A DNA stretch of 64,000 bases from Arcobacter sp. (GCA_020723085.1 DYJN01000017.1:1-64000), one strand, 5' to 3'; positions 1 through 8,358 are shown, counted from the stretch's first letter. The notes: generated from the letters alone by a model not told the origin. Translations and numbers: made by a program.

Positions 1-34
1 GTCCCGGCGCTCTGGAGGGGATGCGGTAGATTCG

Positions 35-76
35 AGAGGCCCGCGCGCCTCTGGGGGAACGCTTGAGGAAGCGTTC
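35..76. other. Two adjacent DNA/RNA hairpins
   Basis: AGAGGC (35-40) pairs with GCCTCT (47-52), and GAACGCTT (57-64) pairs perfectly with AAGCGTTC (69-76) around a GAGG loop. No U-tract follows on either strand, so this is not a clear terminator. The genes to the left lie outside the window, so its role (terminator, attenuator or chance) cannot be decided. Confidence 0.35.
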
Positions 77-400
77 TACTCAATGAATACCATGCCCCAG
101 GCCACCGATCAAGAGAAAACGTGTCGGCTCAGAAATGTTTCGGCGGGCAGAGCCGGGAGCCTGGGCAGGATGGGCAGAATGATCCTCTTGTATAGGGAAA
201 ATTCGTTTTTCTCCACCAGAGAAACGCACGGAAAGATCGTGCCCATCGTGCCCACGAGGGAGAGGTCCTTATGGCGCAAGGGGATCCCACGGGGGCATGT
301 TTCAGAACGAAGATGCCCACGCTGCCCATGGTTTTGGACTCCAAATGGACTCCACGGGAGGATCCTGGCTGGCGGGGCGTCCGTAAGTGTTTGAAAGGTT
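77..400. other. Non-coding stretch downstream of tRNA-Ala
   Basis: I see no convincing gene here: the short open frames lack ribosome-binding sites and recognisable protein patterns. The base composition is more mixed than in the neighbouring genes. It contains two related blocks built from TGCCCA units, at 240-259 and 314-331, plus single inverted TGGGCA copies near 160-178. It lies immediately 3' of the minus-strand tRNA, a common place for integrated or degraded elements, but no integrase or direct repeat of the tRNA end was seen. Confidence 0.4.
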
Positions 401-476
401 TGGTGGACCTGGAGGGATTCGAACCCTCGACCTCTTCCATGCCATGGAAGCGCGCTCCCAACTGCGCCACAGGCCC
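401..476 (-). tRNA. tRNA-Ala (anticodon GGC)
   Basis: Read on the minus strand, the 76 nt fold into a full cloverleaf. The acceptor stem GGGCCTG pairs with CAGGTCC, including the G3:U70 wobble that is the identity element for alanyl-tRNA synthetase. The D-arm is closed by GCGC/GCGC. The anticodon stem CTTCC/GGAAG encloses loop ATGGCAT, giving anticodon GGC. The T-arm carries GGTTCGAATCC. The 3' CCA (plus-strand TGG at 401-403) is encoded in the DNA. The gene stands alone, divergent from the HD-domain gene. Confidence 0.96.
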
Positions 477-544
477 ACGGGCTGTTCTTAATATAACACG
501 GACCGGTTCCCATCCAGCGGGCGGCTCAGGTAGCATGAAGAGTC

Positions 545-1159
545 ATGATCACGCGAGAGAAGGCTTGGGAGATCGTCTGCGAATTCATTCAGAATGAAGC
601 CTTGCGCCGGCACTCGCTGGCGGTGGAAGCGTGCGTCTCTGCTTACGCGAAGAAGTTCGCGGCGGAAGGGCGGCAAGTGGATCCCGAGCTCTGGACGGTG
701 ACGGCTCTGCTGCACGATTTCGACTGGGAGATCCATCCGCAGGCGCCGGACCATCCGGTGAAGGGCGAACTGATCCTGCGCGAGAGGGGCGTGCCGGAAG
801 TGATCCGGCGGGCGATTCTTTCGCACGCCACTTACACGGGCGTCCCGCGGGAATCGCTGCTTGAGAAGACGCTGTTCGCCTGCGATGAGCTCGCCGGATT
901 TCTCACCGCGGTGGCTTATGTGAAGCCCACGCGATCCATTCACGAGGTGGACGCGCGCAGCGTGAGGAAGAAGATGAAGGACAAGGCTTTCGCGCGCGCG
1001 GTGAACCGCGGGGACATCATCAACAGTGCCGCGGAACTGGGCGTCGATCTGGACGAGCACATCACGTTCTGCATCCGGGCGATGCAGGAACGGGCGGAAG
1101 AACTGGGGCTGAAGGGCAGTTGGGATGACAACGCCCCGCGCGTGCAGACGGCGCCGTAG
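545..1159 (+). CDS. HD-domain (HDIG-type) putative metal-dependent hydrolase
   Basis: A 204-residue single-domain protein. His23 and the His57-Asp58 pair in LLHDFDWE fit the metal-binding signature of the HD phosphohydrolase superfamily, and a later His (LSHATYTG, around residue 97) fits a further ligand. Length and layout match the stand-alone HDIG proteins often annotated as HDIG domain-containing or hydrolase proteins; the substrate of these is generally unknown. GAAGAG lies just before the ATG and could act as a weak Shine-Dalgarno site. It is divergent from tRNA-Ala and followed after 109 nt by a methyltransferase on the same strand; no functional link between the two is evident. The family call is solid, the substrate is not assignable. 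Confidence 0.8.
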   Translation: MITREKAWEIVCEFIQNEALRRHSLAVEACVSAYAKKFAAEGRQVDPELWTVTALLHDFDWEIHPQAPDHPVKGELILRERGVPEVIRRAILSHATYTGVPRESLLEKTLFACDELAGFLTAVAYVKPTRSIHEVDARSVRKKMKDKAFARAVNRGDIINSAAELGVDLDEHITFCIRAMQERAEELGLKGSWDDNAPRVQTAP

Positions 1160-1243
1160 GCCGCCGCCAGCATCAGGGACGGGTTGCACAGCTCCGGGAA
1201 TCCACTCCGGGAGGGCGCGAGAGGGCCGCGCAGGCGCGGACGC

Positions 1244-1249
1244 TACAAT
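1244..1249 (+). promoter_or_regulatory. Putative -10 element TACAAT
   Basis: TACAAT in the context GCTACAAT lies 19 nt before the methyltransferase ATG. The same GCTACA(A/C)T string recurs before several other genes in this window. No convincing -35 box is seen, so this rests on the -10 match and position alone. Confidence 0.35.
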
Positions 1250-1268
1250 GAAGAAGACTGCCTGAAAC

Positions 1269-1946
1269 ATGGAGCGCCACGAATTGGAACGAACGCTCGA
1301 CAAGATGCGCCAGGACTGGGACGAGCGCGCACGCGAGAACGCGCGCTTTTACGTCAACACGGAGAGAACGGACTGGACGGACGAGGAGTTCTTCGAGTCC
1401 GGACGCCGCACGGTGCGCGAGGAGATCCTGACCGACATGATCAACATCTGCCAAGGCAAGGATCCGAAGCAGATGAAAGCGATCGAAATCGGCTGCGGGG
1501 CGGGGCGCGTGACGCGCGCGCTGGCCGAGATCTTCGGCGAAGTCCATGGTGTGGACGTCAGCGGAGAGATGGTGGAGCTGGCGCGCGAGGCGCTCCGCGG
1601 GATGCCGAACGCCCATGTCTATCAAAACAACGGCATGGACCTTGGAGTGATCCCGCCGGGCGAGTACGACTTCGCCTTCTCGAGCATCGTCTTCCAGCAC
1701 ATTCCGAGCCGCGAGATCATCGAGAGCTATGTGCAGGACCTCCACCGGCTGCTCAAGCCGGGGGCGTTGTTCAAGTTTCAGGTGCAGGGCGATCCCAACG
1801 TGGAAACCGACCCCGACGACACATGGCTGGGAGTACCCTTTACGGAGGCGCAGGCGCGGGAGATGGCTGCGCGCTGCGGCTTCGAACTCCGTTACAGCCA
1901 CGGCGCAGGAACGCAGTACTTCTGGCTCTGGTTTTTCCGGAAGTGA
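1269..1946 (+). CDS. Class I SAM-dependent methyltransferase
   Basis: A 225-residue cytosolic protein with a Rossmann-type SAM-binding fold. Motif I is IEIGCGAGRV at residues 72-81, followed by an acidic end of strand 2 (VHGVDVSGEM) that would bind the SAM ribose. A later strand (FAFSSIVFQHI) and the LLKPGALFKFQVQG segment match the post-motif region of methyltransferase type 11/25 families. The N-terminal 45 residues are highly charged and lie outside the core. The substrate cannot be predicted; small-molecule methylation is most usual for this group. There is no strong ribosome-binding site, but a TACAAT -10 candidate sits 19 nt upstream. It converges on the GntR regulator gene. Confidence 0.85.
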   Translation: MERHELERTLDKMRQDWDERARENARFYVNTERTDWTDEEFFESGRRTVREEILTDMINICQGKDPKQMKAIEIGCGAGRVTRALAEIFGEVHGVDVSGEMVELAREALRGMPNAHVYQNNGMDLGVIPPGEYDFAFSSIVFQHIPSREIIESYVQDLHRLLKPGALFKFQVQGDPNVETDPDDTWLGVPFTEAQAREMAARCGFELRYSHGAGTQYFWLWFFRK

Positions 1947-1982
1947 CAGTGGTTCCGCCTGCGCCTCCGGGAGCGCCCGGGC

Positions 1983-2732
1983 TCAGGCTCCGCCGCGGGG
2001 CGCCATGCGCCAGCGGCTGCCGTTGGGCGTGAAGGCGAGCTTCAACAGCTCCTCGAGGGCGTAGCGGATGTGAGCGCGGATGGCCGCATCCGCGCGCAGC
2101 ACGTCGCCGGAACACAGCTCTTCGGCGAGCCCGGAGTGATAGCGGGGCGGGAGCGGGTGAACCTGGGCCGCGGTATCGGAAAGCCAGCTGAACAGCAGGT
2201 CCTGCTCCCGCTCGATGGCCTGCCTCAGAAGCGGGCTGCCGCAAATCTCGGCGATGCGCAGATGGAACCGGACGTGATAGCGCCGGACTGCCAGCCGGTA
2301 TTCGCTGTCCGCCTGGAGTTTTCCCCAGCCCGAATAATACTGATCGAGCTTCTTCGCCATGCGGAGAATTTCCGCCTTCTGGCGGCGCGTCGCACGCTCG
2401 GCGAACAGCCGCGCCGACTGGCTCTCCAGCGCTTCGCGGAGCGTGTAGCGGTCGCGGATCTCCTCACGGCCCGGCTGCCGGACGCGCGTTCCCACACGCG
2501 GGCGGCTTTCGAGCAACCCTTCGTTCACAAGGCGCTGCAACGCTTCCGCCACAGGGAGCAGGCTCATGCCGAATTCGCTGGCCAGCCGCCTCCGGGACAG
2601 CGCCGCTCCGGGGGGATAGACTCCCTTGAGGATCCGGTCCCTGACCAGACGATAGGCGCGCTGCGCCAGTGTGTCATCCGCATGGACCGGCTCGGGCAGC
2701 GGCGACCGCCCGCCGGGAGAACCCGAAGTCAT
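1983..2732 (-). CDS. GntR-family transcriptional regulator (FadR/FCD subfamily)
   Basis: A DNA-binding regulator of about 249 residues. After a short Pro-rich head, the winged helix is recognisable from the AYRLVRDRILKGVYPPGAALS segment and the helix-turn-helix around RRLASEFGMSLLPVAEALQRL. The ensuing VGTRV wing leads to a C-terminal all-helical FCD-type ligand domain (LREALESQSARLFAE onward, with YHVRFHLRIAEICGS). FCD domains usually sense organic acids or sugar acids and control nearby catabolic genes; no obvious target is adjacent. The start is uncertain: ATG at 2732 is used here, but an in-frame TTG at 2744 is possible; neither has a clear Shine-Dalgarno. The gene follows tatC by 21 nt on the same strand, so it may be co-transcribed with it. 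Confidence 0.85.
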   Translation of the reverse strand: MTSGSPGGRSPLPEPVHADDTLAQRAYRLVRDRILKGVYPPGAALSRRRLASEFGMSLLPVAEALQRLVNEGLLESRPRVGTRVRQPGREEIRDRYTLREALESQSARLFAERATRRQKAEILRMAKKLDQYYSGWGKLQADSEYRLAVRRYHVRFHLRIAEICGSPLLRQAIEREQDLLFSWLSDTAAQVHPLPPRYHSGLAEELCSGDVLRADAAIRAHIRYALEELLKLAFTPNGSRWRMAPRGGA

Positions 2733-2753
2733 CGGTGAAGCCAAGGCATTAGT

Positions 2754-3824
2754 TTACTTGACCAGGAAGGGCCACTTCCACACCCAGTGGTAGCCGAAAC
2801 GCATGATGAAGACGCCTGCCGTGGCGGCTGCCAAGACAGCCATCGCCGCCAGCACGATCAGGATGCGGCGCCATGGGAACTGCTGCCCTTCCCGGCGCAG
2901 CACGAGCAGATAGCTGGCGAACACGCCGACGAAATAGAGCAGGATCATCGGCGCGGCGAAGATCGTGAGGTTGATGGCGTCCGGCGTCGGCGTGATGATC
3001 GCCGCCAGCAGCACAATGATGAGGATCGCGTACCGCGAGTGGCGCAGCAGGAACCGCGGCGAGGCGATCCGCAGCAGCGTCAGGAAGAAGATGAGCACCG
3101 GCAGCTCGAAGACGAGCGCCACGCCGAGAATGACGTTGACGAAGAGGTCGAAGTATTCGGTGAGCGAGATGTAGGGCCTCACCCCGAGGTTGCTGCCGAT
3201 CCCCAACAGGAAGACGAGCCCGAACCGGAACGCGACGAAATAGGCGAAGAGTCCGCCGAGGATGAAGAGCCCTGCGGTGCAGAAGATGAATGGAAGCGCC
3301 AGCCGGCGCTCGCGCCGGTACAGTCCCGGCGATATGAACGCCCACGCCTGATAGACGATCCACGGCGAGGCCACGAAAAGGCCCGCCAGGATGGGCAACT
3401 TGACCCAGATGATCGTGAATGCTTCCGTGGGGGTCAGTTGCGCCAGCTCCGGCGGATAGCCGAGCTGCGTCAGGGCGGCCACAGCCGGACCACGGACGGC
3501 ATCCCAGAGCCTGTTGGTAAACAGGATGCAGGCGATGAAGGCGATGCCGAGCCCCATCAGCGCGCGGATGATGCGGAGCCGCAGCTCCTCGAGATGTTCG
3601 AGGAAGCTCATCCGCAGCAGCTCTTCTTCCTCGTCTTCCGGTTCGCTCTTCGCCGGCGGCTCCGCAGCCGCGGGCGGGGCGGGAGGAGGAACGGCAGCCG
3701 GGAGGGACTCCGCGGCGGAAGATTCGGGCGTCTCCGCCGCGCCGGCGGCTTCGGGCACGGAACGCCCTTCGTATTCCGGCCCGCTGTCCGGGCGCGGCTC
3801 CTGCGAGTCAATGTTGTCCGGCAT
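2754..3824 (-). CDS. tatC: Sec-independent protein translocase TatC
   Basis: The core membrane component of the twin-arginine translocase, which recognises RR signal peptides of folded proteins. After a Pro/Ala/Glu-rich cytoplasmic extension of about 85 residues, the family-typical MSFLEHLEELRLRI helix leads into a multi-span membrane region. The conserved NLGVRPYISLTEYFDLF segment and the PTPDAINLTIFAAPM segment are both typical of TatC. A further hydrophobic stretch near the C-terminus (ILIVLAAMAVLAAATAGVFIM) may be an extra span. At 356 residues it is about 100 longer than usual because of both ends. It follows the tatA/B gene by 45 nt. AGGAAA upstream of the ATG is a plausible ribosome-binding site. 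The function call is secure; the role of the long N-terminus is unknown. Confidence 0.95.
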   Translation of the reverse strand: MPDNIDSQEPRPDSGPEYEGRSVPEAAGAAETPESSAAESLPAAVPPPAPPAAAEPPAKSEPEDEEEELLRMSFLEHLEELRLRIIRALMGLGIAFIACILFTNRLWDAVRGPAVAALTQLGYPPELAQLTPTEAFTIIWVKLPILAGLFVASPWIVYQAWAFISPGLYRRERRLALPFIFCTAGLFILGGLFAYFVAFRFGLVFLLGIGSNLGVRPYISLTEYFDLFVNVILGVALVFELPVLIFFLTLLRIASPRFLLRHSRYAILIIVLLAAIITPTPDAINLTIFAAPMILLYFVGVFASYLLVLRREGQQFPWRRILIVLAAMAVLAAATAGVFIMRFGYHWVWKWPFLVK

Positions 3825-3869
3825 CTATGCGTGCGTTTCCTGTCCCGAGCCGCTGTTGCCGCCCGCCGG

Positions 3870-4373
3870 TCAATGGACCGCCGTCTCGCCTTTCGCCGCT
3901 TCCTGTGGCGGCGCGGCTTCGGCAGCCTCCGCCGGCTGCACGGGGGGAGCGGCGTCCGCGGCTGCGGCGGAACCGGCGGCCGCGCCGGCGGCCGGGCCGG
4001 TGGTGTCAGCGTCCTGTGTTGCGGAATCGCTTACCGGATTGGCATCCGTGGTGGAAGGCGTGTCATAGGACTCCGGATACCCGTCGGAGCCGTAGTCGTA
4101 TGACGAGTCGTAACTGTAGTCGTAATTGCTCGAGTAGTCGGAGTCGCTGGCGACCTGCGCCAGCGAGTCGGCCTCTTTCTTGATCTCGGCCGTCTCCCGC
4201 TCGAGGTTCGTCATCTCCCGCTGCCACGTGTCCCGCAGCTCATTGGAAGCCCGGCGGAACTCATTGATCGCCTTGGCGATGTTGCGTCCCACCTCAGGCA
4301 GCTTCTTGGGCCCGAACAGCAGCAGCACCAACACAAAGATGACGAGGGTCTCTTGCCAGCCTAGCGGACCCAT
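3870..4373 (-). CDS. Twin-arginine translocase subunit TatA/TatB family
   Basis: A single-span membrane protein of 167 residues. The N-terminal helix (WQETLVIFVLVLLLFGP) and the hinge FGPKKLPEVGRNIAKA are the diagnostic TatA/B pattern, followed by an amphipathic helix (INEFRRASNELRDTW) continuing as a charged helix. TatA forms the pore and TatB the receptor with TatC; the FGPKKLPE hinge occurs in both, and no second TatA/B gene is visible, so the subtype is left open. The C-terminal half is unusual: a Tyr/Ser/Asp-rich tract (residues about 79-98) then a long Ala/Pro/Glu tail. It is first in a tatA/B-tatC block on the minus strand. Confidence 0.92.
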   Translation of the reverse strand: MGPLGWQETLVIFVLVLLLFGPKKLPEVGRNIAKAINEFRRASNELRDTWQREMTNLERETAEIKKEADSLAQVASDSDYSSNYDYSYDSSYDYGSDGYPESYDTPSTTDANPVSDSATQDADTTGPAAGAAAGSAAAADAAPPVQPAEAAEAAPPQEAAKGETAVH

Positions 4374-4444
4374 CCGGGAAACTCCTTTATTCCAGCCTAC
4401 ACCGATGATAGCGGAGGCAGCGGGAGGGGCTCAACCGCAGCGTC

Positions 4445-5626
4445 TTACAGCGGCAGAACCTCCAGCCGGACGGGGTCGAACCGGATGCGGCGCTTCTCCA
4501 GGCAGCTTTGCACCGCCAGCAGGGGCGGCAGGATCGAGATCGCAGCCAGAGCCACGTCGCCGTTGGGCAGTTTGCGTGACCGGCAACAGTCGAGGAAGTT
4601 CCTCACATGATCCACCGTGATGTCGCCGGGGATCACCTTCTCTTCCGGCTTCGCCCCCTTCCCGGCGGGCGTGAACACGTACTTGTTCCGGTCCACGAAG
4701 AGCCGGCCCCGGTCCCCGTGGAACGTGATCCCGTACTCGCCCGGCAGCGCGTAAGCGTTGGACTGGAACAGCACACTGAAGCCGTCGTACTCGAACAGCG
4801 CATTGCAGGTGTCCGGCGCGGTGCGGCCGTCGTGCAGGTCGTAGTAAATGCCGCCGGCGAAAACCACGGAGCGCGGCGCGCGCTCGCCCATGTACATGTG
4901 CACGACGTCCATCCAGTGATGGCCGAAATCCGTCATCTTTCCGCCGTTGTAGTCGAGGAACGCGCGGAAATTCCAATACTGCGCCGGATCCCACTCGCGG
5001 TATTTCACCGGGCCGAGGAACCGGATCCAGTCCAGGTTCGAAGGCTTCTCCGCGGGCTCGCGGCGCAGCGGCCGCGGAGGTCCGCTGTTCCAGACGGCAT
5101 CGATGTGAGTGATGCGGCCCAGAGCGCCGGAGCGGACGTATTTCTCGAGAGGCTCGAGATAAATGGGGCCGGACCGCTGCTGCAGGCCCACCTGGCAGAT
5201 CCGCTCGTTCACCCTCGCGGCTTTCACCATCTCCGGCGCTTCGGCGCGCGTGCGGCACAGGGGCTTTTCCACATAGACGTCCTTGCCGGCGTTCATCGCG
5301 TCGATGGCGATGCGGGCGTGCCAGTGGTCGGGCGTGCCGATGAGGACGGCGTCTACCTCCTTCAGCGCAAGAAGTTCTTCATGTTTGGAAAAGGTCTTTG
5401 TGCCGGGCGCTTTCGATTGGGCCTCGTCGAGCCGCCGCGAATACACGTCGCACAGGGCCCGGACTTCGCAGTCCTTGAAGAGCTGGAACTTCGTCATCAC
5501 ATGAATGCCGCGCCCTCCGGTTCCGATGACGCCGAGGCCGATGCGGTCATTGGCGCCCAAGATGCGGGAGTAGGAGACGGCCGTGATGGCCGTGGTGCGC
5601 ACTGCGGCGCGGCGGGTGAACGTCAT
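4445..5626 (-). CDS. Tat-exported Gfo/Idh/MocA family oxidoreductase
   Basis: A 393-residue NAD(P)-dependent sugar oxidoreductase-like protein. The N-terminus carries a twin-arginine-type leader (TRRAAVRTTAITAVS), so it is probably exported folded. Then comes the Rossmann domain with GLGVIGTGGRGIHV, the second-strand RALCDVYSRRLDEA and the catalytic-lysine motif VEKPLCRTRAEA. The C-terminal domain (LDYNGGKMTDFGHHWMDVVHMYM) resembles the substrate side of this family. The ATG at 5626 is chosen because AAGGAG lies 8 nt upstream; the frame stays open for another 37 codons, overlapping the divergent promoter region. Tat-exported members of this family are abundant in Acidobacteria and Planctomycetes and mostly lack known substrates. 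It lies 71 nt upstream of tatA/B on the same strand. Confidence 0.88.
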   Translation of the reverse strand: MTFTRRAAVRTTAITAVSYSRILGANDRIGLGVIGTGGRGIHVMTKFQLFKDCEVRALCDVYSRRLDEAQSKAPGTKTFSKHEELLALKEVDAVLIGTPDHWHARIAIDAMNAGKDVYVEKPLCRTRAEAPEMVKAARVNERICQVGLQQRSGPIYLEPLEKYVRSGALGRITHIDAVWNSGPPRPLRREPAEKPSNLDWIRFLGPVKYREWDPAQYWNFRAFLDYNGGKMTDFGHHWMDVVHMYMGERAPRSVVFAGGIYYDLHDGRTAPDTCNALFEYDGFSVLFQSNAYALPGEYGITFHGDRGRLFVDRNKYVFTPAGKGAKPEEKVIPGDITVDHVRNFLDCCRSRKLPNGDVALAAISILPPLLAVQSCLEKRRIRFDPVRLEVLPL

Positions 5627-5732
5627 AGGTTGCGCTCCTTGGCGAAGATCCCGGCGGAACGGGGCCCGCCCGGCGGAAACGCCCATTGTACTCTCCTGCA
5701 GGCGGCCCGGGGCGTCCTCTGCCAGGATCCCG

Positions 5733-5738
5733 TACAAT
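5733..5738 (+). promoter_or_regulatory. Putative -10 element TACAAT, near-leaderless start
   Basis: TACAAT ends 11 nt before the ATG at 5750, so a transcript starting 6-7 nt downstream would have only a few leader bases. No Shine-Dalgarno is present between them and no -35 box was recognised. Confidence 0.4.
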
Positions 5739-5749
5739 CAGAGTCCGGC

Positions 5750-7798
5750 ATGTGGTTGTACGCTTTCACTGTCTTTCTCAGCGCGTTCCTGTTGTTCCAG
5801 GTGCAGCCGATGATCGCCAAGATGATCCTGCCCTGGTTCGGCGGGACGGCAGCGGTGTGGGCGGCATGCCTTCTTTTCTTCCAGGCGGTGCTGCTGGCTG
5901 GATACGCGTACACTCATGGCGCCGTCAGGCGTCTCGCGCCGCGCCGGCAGTGGATGCTGCACACGGCGCTGCTGCTGATCGCTCTCGCGGCGCTTCCGAT
6001 CCTGCCGGACGCGCAGTGGAAACCCGCGACCCCTGAGATGCCCGCGGCGCGGATTCTGGCGCTGCTGGCCGTAACCGTGGGCCTGCCGTATTTCCTTCTG
6101 TCGGCCACGGCGCCGCTCGTGCAGGCATGGTTCGCGCGCGCGCTCCCCGGGCGGAGCCCGTACCGCCTGTACGCGCTGTCCAACCTGGGGTCGATGCTGG
6201 CCCTGCTGACGTACCCGCCGCTACTGGAGCCTCAGCTCACGCTCAAACAGCAGGCGTGGGGCTGGAGCGGCGCCTTCGTCGTGTTCGCCGCGCTGTGCGT
6301 CTCAACGGGCTGGAAGAGCCTGAGGAGCGGCGCTGGACCCGCCGGGCCGGCGGAGGCGCCGGATCCGCCGCCAGCCGCGCCCTCCTGGCGGATGCACATT
6401 CTCTGGGCGGCTTTGGCCATGGGCCCGTCCGTGCTGCTGCTGGCTCTGACCACGCACATGACGACGGATCTCGCGCCCATGCCTTTTCTCTGGGTGCTGC
6501 CGCTGGCGCTCTATCTGCTGACGTTCATTCTCGCCTTTGACGCGCCGCGCTGGTACGCGCGCCCCTACTTCCTCTACGCGCTGCCTCTGGCGGTGGGCGC
6601 GCTGCTCTGGCTGGCGCATCTCGGACCCGAAGCACGGCCCCGCCTGATGCTGCTCCTGCCCGGCTATGCGGTCTGCTTCTTCGTCTGCTGCATGGTCTGC
6701 CATGGCGAACTGGCGCGGCTGAAGCCGGATCCGAAGCATCTGACCGCGTTTTACCTGATGGTGTCCGTGGGCTGCGCGCTGGGCGGGCTGTTCGTGGCGG
6801 TGCTCGCGCCGGCTCTGTTCAACGCGATGTACGAGCTGCCGCTGGCCATCGGGCTGTGCGGGCTGCTGGCGGCGCTCGTGCTGTATCTGGAGCCGCAATG
6901 GCCCTTCCGCAGGGACTGGCTGGGCTGGCCATCCATTCTGTTGATGACCGGGGTGGCCGTGCTGTGGGGTTTTGTCGGCCGCGAGATCCGGGAGATGACC
7001 AGGGGCGCCCTCGTTGTGAAACGCAACTTCTATGGGGAACTGCGGGTCCGCCAGTATAACGGGATTTACGATTGGGACGGCTACCGCACGCTGGTTCACG
7101 GCGCCATCAACCACGGCGAGCAGTTCTCGCACCCCGCGCGCCGGCGGGAGATCGCGACCTACTATTGCGAAGACACGGGGCTGGGCCTGTGGATGGCCTC
7201 CCGGCCGCAGGGCAGTTTTCAGCGGGTGGGCGTTCTCGGACTGGGCGCCGGCACGATTGCCGGATATTCCCGCTTCGGCGACGTCTATCGCTTTTATGAA
7301 TTGAATCCGGAAGTCCCGAAAATTGCGAAGAATTACTTTTGGTATCTGGAACATGCCGAGGGAGTGATCGAAGTCGTCCTCGGCGACGGCAGGCTGTCCA
7401 TGGAACGCGAGACCCCGCAGAATTACGACCTGCTTGTCATGGACGCCTTCAGCAGCGATTCCATTCCGGTGCATCTTCTCACCAAAGAGGCCATGCAACT
7501 GTACTTCCGCCACCTGAAGCCGGACGGCGTGCTGGCAGTGCACATCTCCAACCGCTATGTGGATCTGAAGCCTGTGCTCGAGCGCGAGGCGGCCATTCTC
7601 GGCAAAGCGGCGCTGCTGGTCGAAACGGAAGACAGCGGCGACGGGCGCTGCTTCGGCACGACGTGGGTGATGATGGCGAATCACCCGGGCGTTTTCGCCC
7701 GCGAACCGTATCAAAAGGGCGGCCAAAAGCTGGAAAAAGCCGAATGGATGCGCCCCTGGACCGACGATTACTCCAACCTGTTCCAGGTCATCAAATAG
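5750..7798 (+). CDS. Membrane protein fused to a spermidine synthase-like domain
   Basis: A 682-residue fusion. The first 430 residues or so hold many hydrophobic spans (for example LYAFTVFLSAFLLFQVQPMI and WAACLLFFQAVLLAGYAYTHG), resembling an MFS-type or SpeE-associated integral membrane region. The C-terminal third is a Rossmann-like domain of the spermine/spermidine synthase superfamily: VGVLGLGAGTIAGYSR, the acidic strand FYELNPEV, GDGRLSMER and DLLVMDAFSSDSIPVHLLT, ending with HLKPDGVLAVHISN. Such fusions are common in Acidobacteria and Proteobacteria and are not proven to make polyamines. The frame is open far upstream, but the region before 5750 is antisense to the oxidoreductase gene; the ATG at 5750 begins the first membrane helix. 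Confidence 0.85.
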   Translation: MWLYAFTVFLSAFLLFQVQPMIAKMILPWFGGTAAVWAACLLFFQAVLLAGYAYTHGAVRRLAPRRQWMLHTALLLIALAALPILPDAQWKPATPEMPAARILALLAVTVGLPYFLLSATAPLVQAWFARALPGRSPYRLYALSNLGSMLALLTYPPLLEPQLTLKQQAWGWSGAFVVFAALCVSTGWKSLRSGAGPAGPAEAPDPPPAAPSWRMHILWAALAMGPSVLLLALTTHMTTDLAPMPFLWVLPLALYLLTFILAFDAPRWYARPYFLYALPLAVGALLWLAHLGPEARPRLMLLLPGYAVCFFVCCMVCHGELARLKPDPKHLTAFYLMVSVGCALGGLFVAVLAPALFNAMYELPLAIGLCGLLAALVLYLEPQWPFRRDWLGWPSILLMTGVAVLWGFVGREIREMTRGALVVKRNFYGELRVRQYNGIYDWDGYRTLVHGAINHGEQFSHPARRREIATYYCEDTGLGLWMASRPQGSFQRVGVLGLGAGTIAGYSRFGDVYRFYELNPEVPKIAKNYFWYLEHAEGVIEVVLGDGRLSMERETPQNYDLLVMDAFSSDSIPVHLLTKEAMQLYFRHLKPDGVLAVHISNRYVDLKPVLEREAAILGKAALLVETEDSGDGRCFGTTWVMMANHPGVFAREPYQKGGQKLEKAEWMRPWTDDYSNLFQVIK

Positions 7799-7983
7799 GC
7801 GGGGCGCACTGGAAACGCCGAAGACGTGAAACAGGCGGCCTGCATCGGGGCGGCTCGCGGGCGCTGCTTCCCTGCACCGCGCCGCTTCTTCCGGGCGCTT
7901 CGCGCCCTTCAGATGCGGGACTTCGGGCGCGCCCCGGGCTCGCCGGCATCGGCGCCTGTCCGGCACATCGTTCCCGGCGGCAG

Positions 7984-8280
7984 CTACTGGATGGGTCCGG
8001 CGCCAGCCTGCGGCTCCAGCCGGATTTCGCCAAACGCCGCTTCGTACTGTTGAATGTTGGTGATCAGCACGTTCATCAGCGCCTTGGCCTGCTGGGGGCT
8101 GAGATAGATGCCCTGGAAATTCTGGATGATGACCGTTTCCGGCCCCGTTTGGCGCATCAGCCCGAACGTCAACAGAAAATCCCACAGGCTCATGCGCAGT
8201 TGGACGCTGTTCGAGTAATTCTCGCGGTAATCGGGTCCGTTTTCGATTCGGACCACCGGTTGCGGCTGTGCGGGATGCAT
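7984..8280 (-). CDS. DUF3467 family protein
   Basis: A 98-residue soluble protein. The central part (YRENYSNSVQLRMSLWDFLLTFG, split here by its typical Trp-Asp-Phe motif) followed by IQNFQGIYLSPQQAKALMNVL matches the DUF3467 pattern: a receptor-like strand set, then the conserved I-x-LSP-x-xAK helix. The function of DUF3467 is unknown. It ends with a short Ala/Gly tail and stands alone, flanked by a 185-nt non-coding gap on one side and a divergent gene on the other. Confidence 0.8.
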   Translation of the reverse strand: MHPAQPQPVVRIENGPDYRENYSNSVQLRMSLWDFLLTFGLMRQTGPETVIIQNFQGIYLSPQQAKALMNVLITNIQQYEAAFGEIRLEPQAGAGPIQ

Positions 8281-8358
8281 CGGTGGTTATGGTAGCAAAC
8301 GGCCGCAACCGAGCCCCTTCCCTCCGGAACTTCGCATGGAGAGAATAAGGGTCAGCCC

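Noticed and set aside
401-476. tRNA-Ala as the attachment site of a genomic island
   Set aside because: No integrase gene or repeated tRNA end was found in the window, although the left side cannot be seen.
2787-4103. A 438-codon plus-strand frame across tatA/B and tatC
   Set aside because: It is the shadow of the Tat genes; its translation is Glu/Arg-rich and its range conflicts with two well-supported genes.
4607-5749. N-terminal 381 codons of a 1063-codon plus-strand frame
   Set aside because: They lie antisense to the Gfo/Idh oxidoreductase gene and have no protein pattern; the gene begins at the ATG 5750 where membrane helices start.
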